Source: Pseudomonadota bacterium (GTDB lineage Bacteria; Pseudomonadota; Gammaproteobacteria; Burkholderiales; Burkholderiaceae_B). From it: DNA of 7,541 bases. Each line of letters begins with the position of its first letter. The stretch's first letter is position 1. The position numbers and the translations under genes are program-made. The notes beneath the pieces are model-generated. The model did no database searches, had not been told where the DNA came from, and saw nothing but the letters and a program-made list of their open reading frames with translations. Below, piece after piece: positions 6,350 through 7,541 of the stretch. The DNA lies in contig JAEWEH010000345.1 in assembly GCA_023389535.1 (NCBI GenBank), positions 1-7,541 on the forward strand, in the 5' to 3' direction.

Positions 6350-7273
6350 ATGTTACGTCAACGCACCATACAGAAAGCCATCAGTACCAAAGGCGTCGGC
6401 CTGCACTCCGGACGCAGGGTAGAAATCACCCTGCGCCCCGCCGCGCCCAATACTGGCATTGTCTTTCATCGCGTTGACCTTCCTGAAGTGGTCGATCTGC
6501 CGGCCCGCGCCGACCAAGTGGGCAATACCCGCATGGCCTCGGTGCTGCAGCAGGGCAATGTGCGCGTGTCCACGGTCGAGCACCTGATGTCGGCATTGGC
6601 TGGCCTGGGCATCGACAACCTGCACGTGGACCTTACCGCCGAAGAAGTCCCCATCATGGACGGCAGTGCGGGCACATTTGTTTACTTGTTGCGCTCGGCC
6701 GGCTTGCAGGAACAGGCAGCGCCCAAGCAGTTCCTGCGCGTCTTGAAGACCGTGGAAGTGCGCGAAGGTGAAGGCGCCGACCAGAAGTGGGCGCGCCTGG
6801 AGCCCTACGATGGCTTTGCGTTGGCTTTCGGCATTGATTTCCGCCACCCGGCGATTGATTCCACGGCGAACTTCGCCGAAGTGGATTTCGAAAAGGACTC
6901 TTACGTCAAGACCATCGCGCGGGCCCGTACATTCGGTTTTGTCAGCGAGGTGGAAGCCTTGCGCGCTGCCGGGCTGGCGCGCGGCGGCAGCCTGGATAAC
7001 GCCATTGTCATGGACGAATACCGTGTACTGAACTCCGACGGCTTGCGTTATGACGATGAGTTCGTGAAACACAAGATACTGGACGCGATTGGCGACCTGT
7101 ATCTTATCGGCAAGCCGCTGGTAGCGCGTTATGTGGCTTGCAAATCAGGCCATGGCCTGAACAACCAGTTGGCCAGAACGCTGCTGGCGCAGCAAGACTG
7201 CTGGGAACTGGTTACTTATGAATCCACCGCGACTGCTCCCAAGGCCTTCGCGCAAGAGTGGAAGTTCGCCTGA
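6350..7273 (+). CDS. lpxC: LpxC, UDP-3-O-acyl-N-acetylglucosamine deacetylase
   Basis: A 307-residue cytoplasmic Zn2+ amidase that catalyses the committed step of lipid A synthesis, deacetylating UDP-3-O-acyl-GlcNAc. The zinc ligands His78 (in [14 protein letters not shown]), His241 and Asp245 (in HKILDAIGD) are present, as are the catalytic Glu77, Lys242 and His268 (in KSGHGLNN). [12 protein letters not shown] and SRARTFGF-like ARARTFGF are further family signatures. The length matches E. coli (305). ATG 6350 gives [21 protein letters not shown], the conserved N-terminus. An in-frame TTG at 6293 would add 19 unconserved residues and overlap the promoter region, so it is rejected. The upstream ACAAAAGAAT is a weak ribosome-binding site. 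The C-terminus ends [10 protein letters not shown] and lacks the E. coli-type AVLA tail recognised by FtsH. Confidence 0.97.
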   Translation: MLRQRTIQKAISTKGVGLHSGRRVEITLRPAAPNTGIVFHRVDLPEVVDLPARADQVGNTRMASVLQQGNVRVSTVEHLMSALAGLGIDNLHVDLTAEEVPIMDGSAGTFVYLLRSAGLQEQAAPKQFLRVLKTVEVREGEGADQKWARLEPYDGFALAFGIDFRHPAIDSTANFAEVDFEKDSYVKTIARARTFGFVSEVEALRAAGLARGGSLDNAIVMDEYRVLNSDGLRYDDEFVKHKILDAIGDLYLIGKPLVARYVACKSGHGLNNQLARTLLAQQDCWELVTYESTATAPKAFAQEWKFA

Positions 7274-7300
7274 AGCCACAGTTCGGCGCGGCGCCGCTGC
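7274..7300. other. Convergent intergenic spacer with a G+C-rich palindrome
   Basis: Only 27 nt separate the lpxC stop (+ strand) from the stop of the minus-strand gene. The spacer contains the perfect 10-bp palindrome GCGGCGCCGC (7288-7297). CGGC (7284-7287) with GCCG (7293-7296) can form a 4-bp hairpin with a 5-nt loop on either strand. No T tract is present on either side. It may help termination in both directions, but the evidence is slight. Confidence 0.3.
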
Positions 7301-7541
7301 TTAGCGATGGTGGCCCAATAGGCGCTTGATGGCGTCTGCCAGGGGCCCGGGTCGCAAGCTGTCATGCAGCTCGTCAAAGGCATTCAAGGCTGTGTCGCCC
7401 AACGGGATGACCTCCCGCCTGGCTGTTTTTGTCTGGCCTGGCTGCAGGCCGGCTTGAACCCTGACCTGGATTTCGTTAAGGTTCCATCCGCTTTGATTCA
7501 GTAAGCGGGCGATGCGCGGTGCGAGTTGCCGCAGCTTGGAT
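7301..7541 (-). CDS. DciA/DUF721-like protein, C-terminal part (probable replicative helicase loader)
   Basis: An open minus-strand frame runs in from the right edge and stops at TAA (complement of 7301-7303), giving the last 79 residues of a protein whose start is outside the window. It begins SKLRQLAPRIARLLNQSGW and goes on with NEIQVRVQAG, an Arg/Lys-rich linker (KTARRE), then VIPLGDTALNAFDELHDSL and ends ADAIKRLLGHHR. The pattern of an alternating beta strand (IQVRVQ) and a final helix ending in a basic RLL tail resembles DUF721/DciA proteins, which interact with the replicative helicase DnaB and serve as loaders where DnaC/DnaI are absent. I recall a DUF721 gene next to lpxC, close to secA, in Bordetella-type genomes, which supports the call. 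The family is divergent and only the C-terminal part is seen, so the function is inferred. Confidence 0.65.
   Translation of the reverse strand, partial: SKLRQLAPRIARLLNQSGWNLNEIQVRVQAGLQPGQTKTARREVIPLGDTALNAFDELHDSLRPGPLADAIKRLLGHHR

Noticed and set aside
1..7541. A novel multi-gene system, mobile element, CRISPR array or phage remnant
   Set aside because: Nearly every base is accounted for by conserved dcw and lipid A genes in standard order. No transposase, integrase, direct-repeat array or compositional break was seen.

Overview
This is a G+C-rich chromosomal window from a Gram-negative bacterium, most likely a betaproteobacterium of the Alcaligenaceae (Bordetella/Achromobacter/Pusillimonas relatives). 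It carries the 3' end of the dcw (division and cell wall) cluster, in the order murG (3' part), murC, ddlB, ftsQ, ftsA, ftsZ, lpxC. A convergent gene of the DciA/DUF721 family is cut by the right edge. The taxonomic call rests on gene order (lpxC right after ftsZ, no murB between murC and ddl), on an outer-membrane lipid A gene, and on protein features recalled from Burkholderiales FtsZ and FtsQ. It is an inference, not a search result.

Layout. Positions 1-3566 form a tightly packed + strand block. murG/murC and murC/ddl overlap by ATGA, ddl and ftsQ are 9 nt apart with the ddl stop codon inside the ftsQ Shine-Dalgarno, and ftsA follows ftsQ after 5 nt. A 165-nt gap (4799-4963) with mutually exclusive hairpins separates ftsA from ftsZ. 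A 216-nt gap (6134-6349) separates ftsZ from lpxC. It holds a series of stem-loops, the last a probable terminator, followed by a candidate lpxC promoter flanked by inverted repeats. lpxC ends 27 nt from the stop of the minus-strand dciA-like gene.

How the genes work together. MurG completes lipid II. MurC and Ddl supply cytoplasmic precursors (UDP-MurNAc-L-Ala and D-Ala-D-Ala). FtsZ polymerises into the division ring, FtsA tethers it to the membrane, and FtsQ links the cytoplasmic ring to the periplasmic FtsB/FtsL module that activates septal peptidoglycan synthesis. LpxC commits UDP-acyl-GlcNAc to lipid A, so wall, septum and outer-membrane supply are encoded side by side. The dciA-like gene would act in replication, in loading the DnaB helicase.

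All complete genes look intact, with the expected catalytic residues and family-typical lengths. I see no mobile element, CRISPR array, tRNA, rRNA or defence system, and no sign of an undescribed multi-gene system. What merits a second look lies in the two intergenic regions and in a few protein details.
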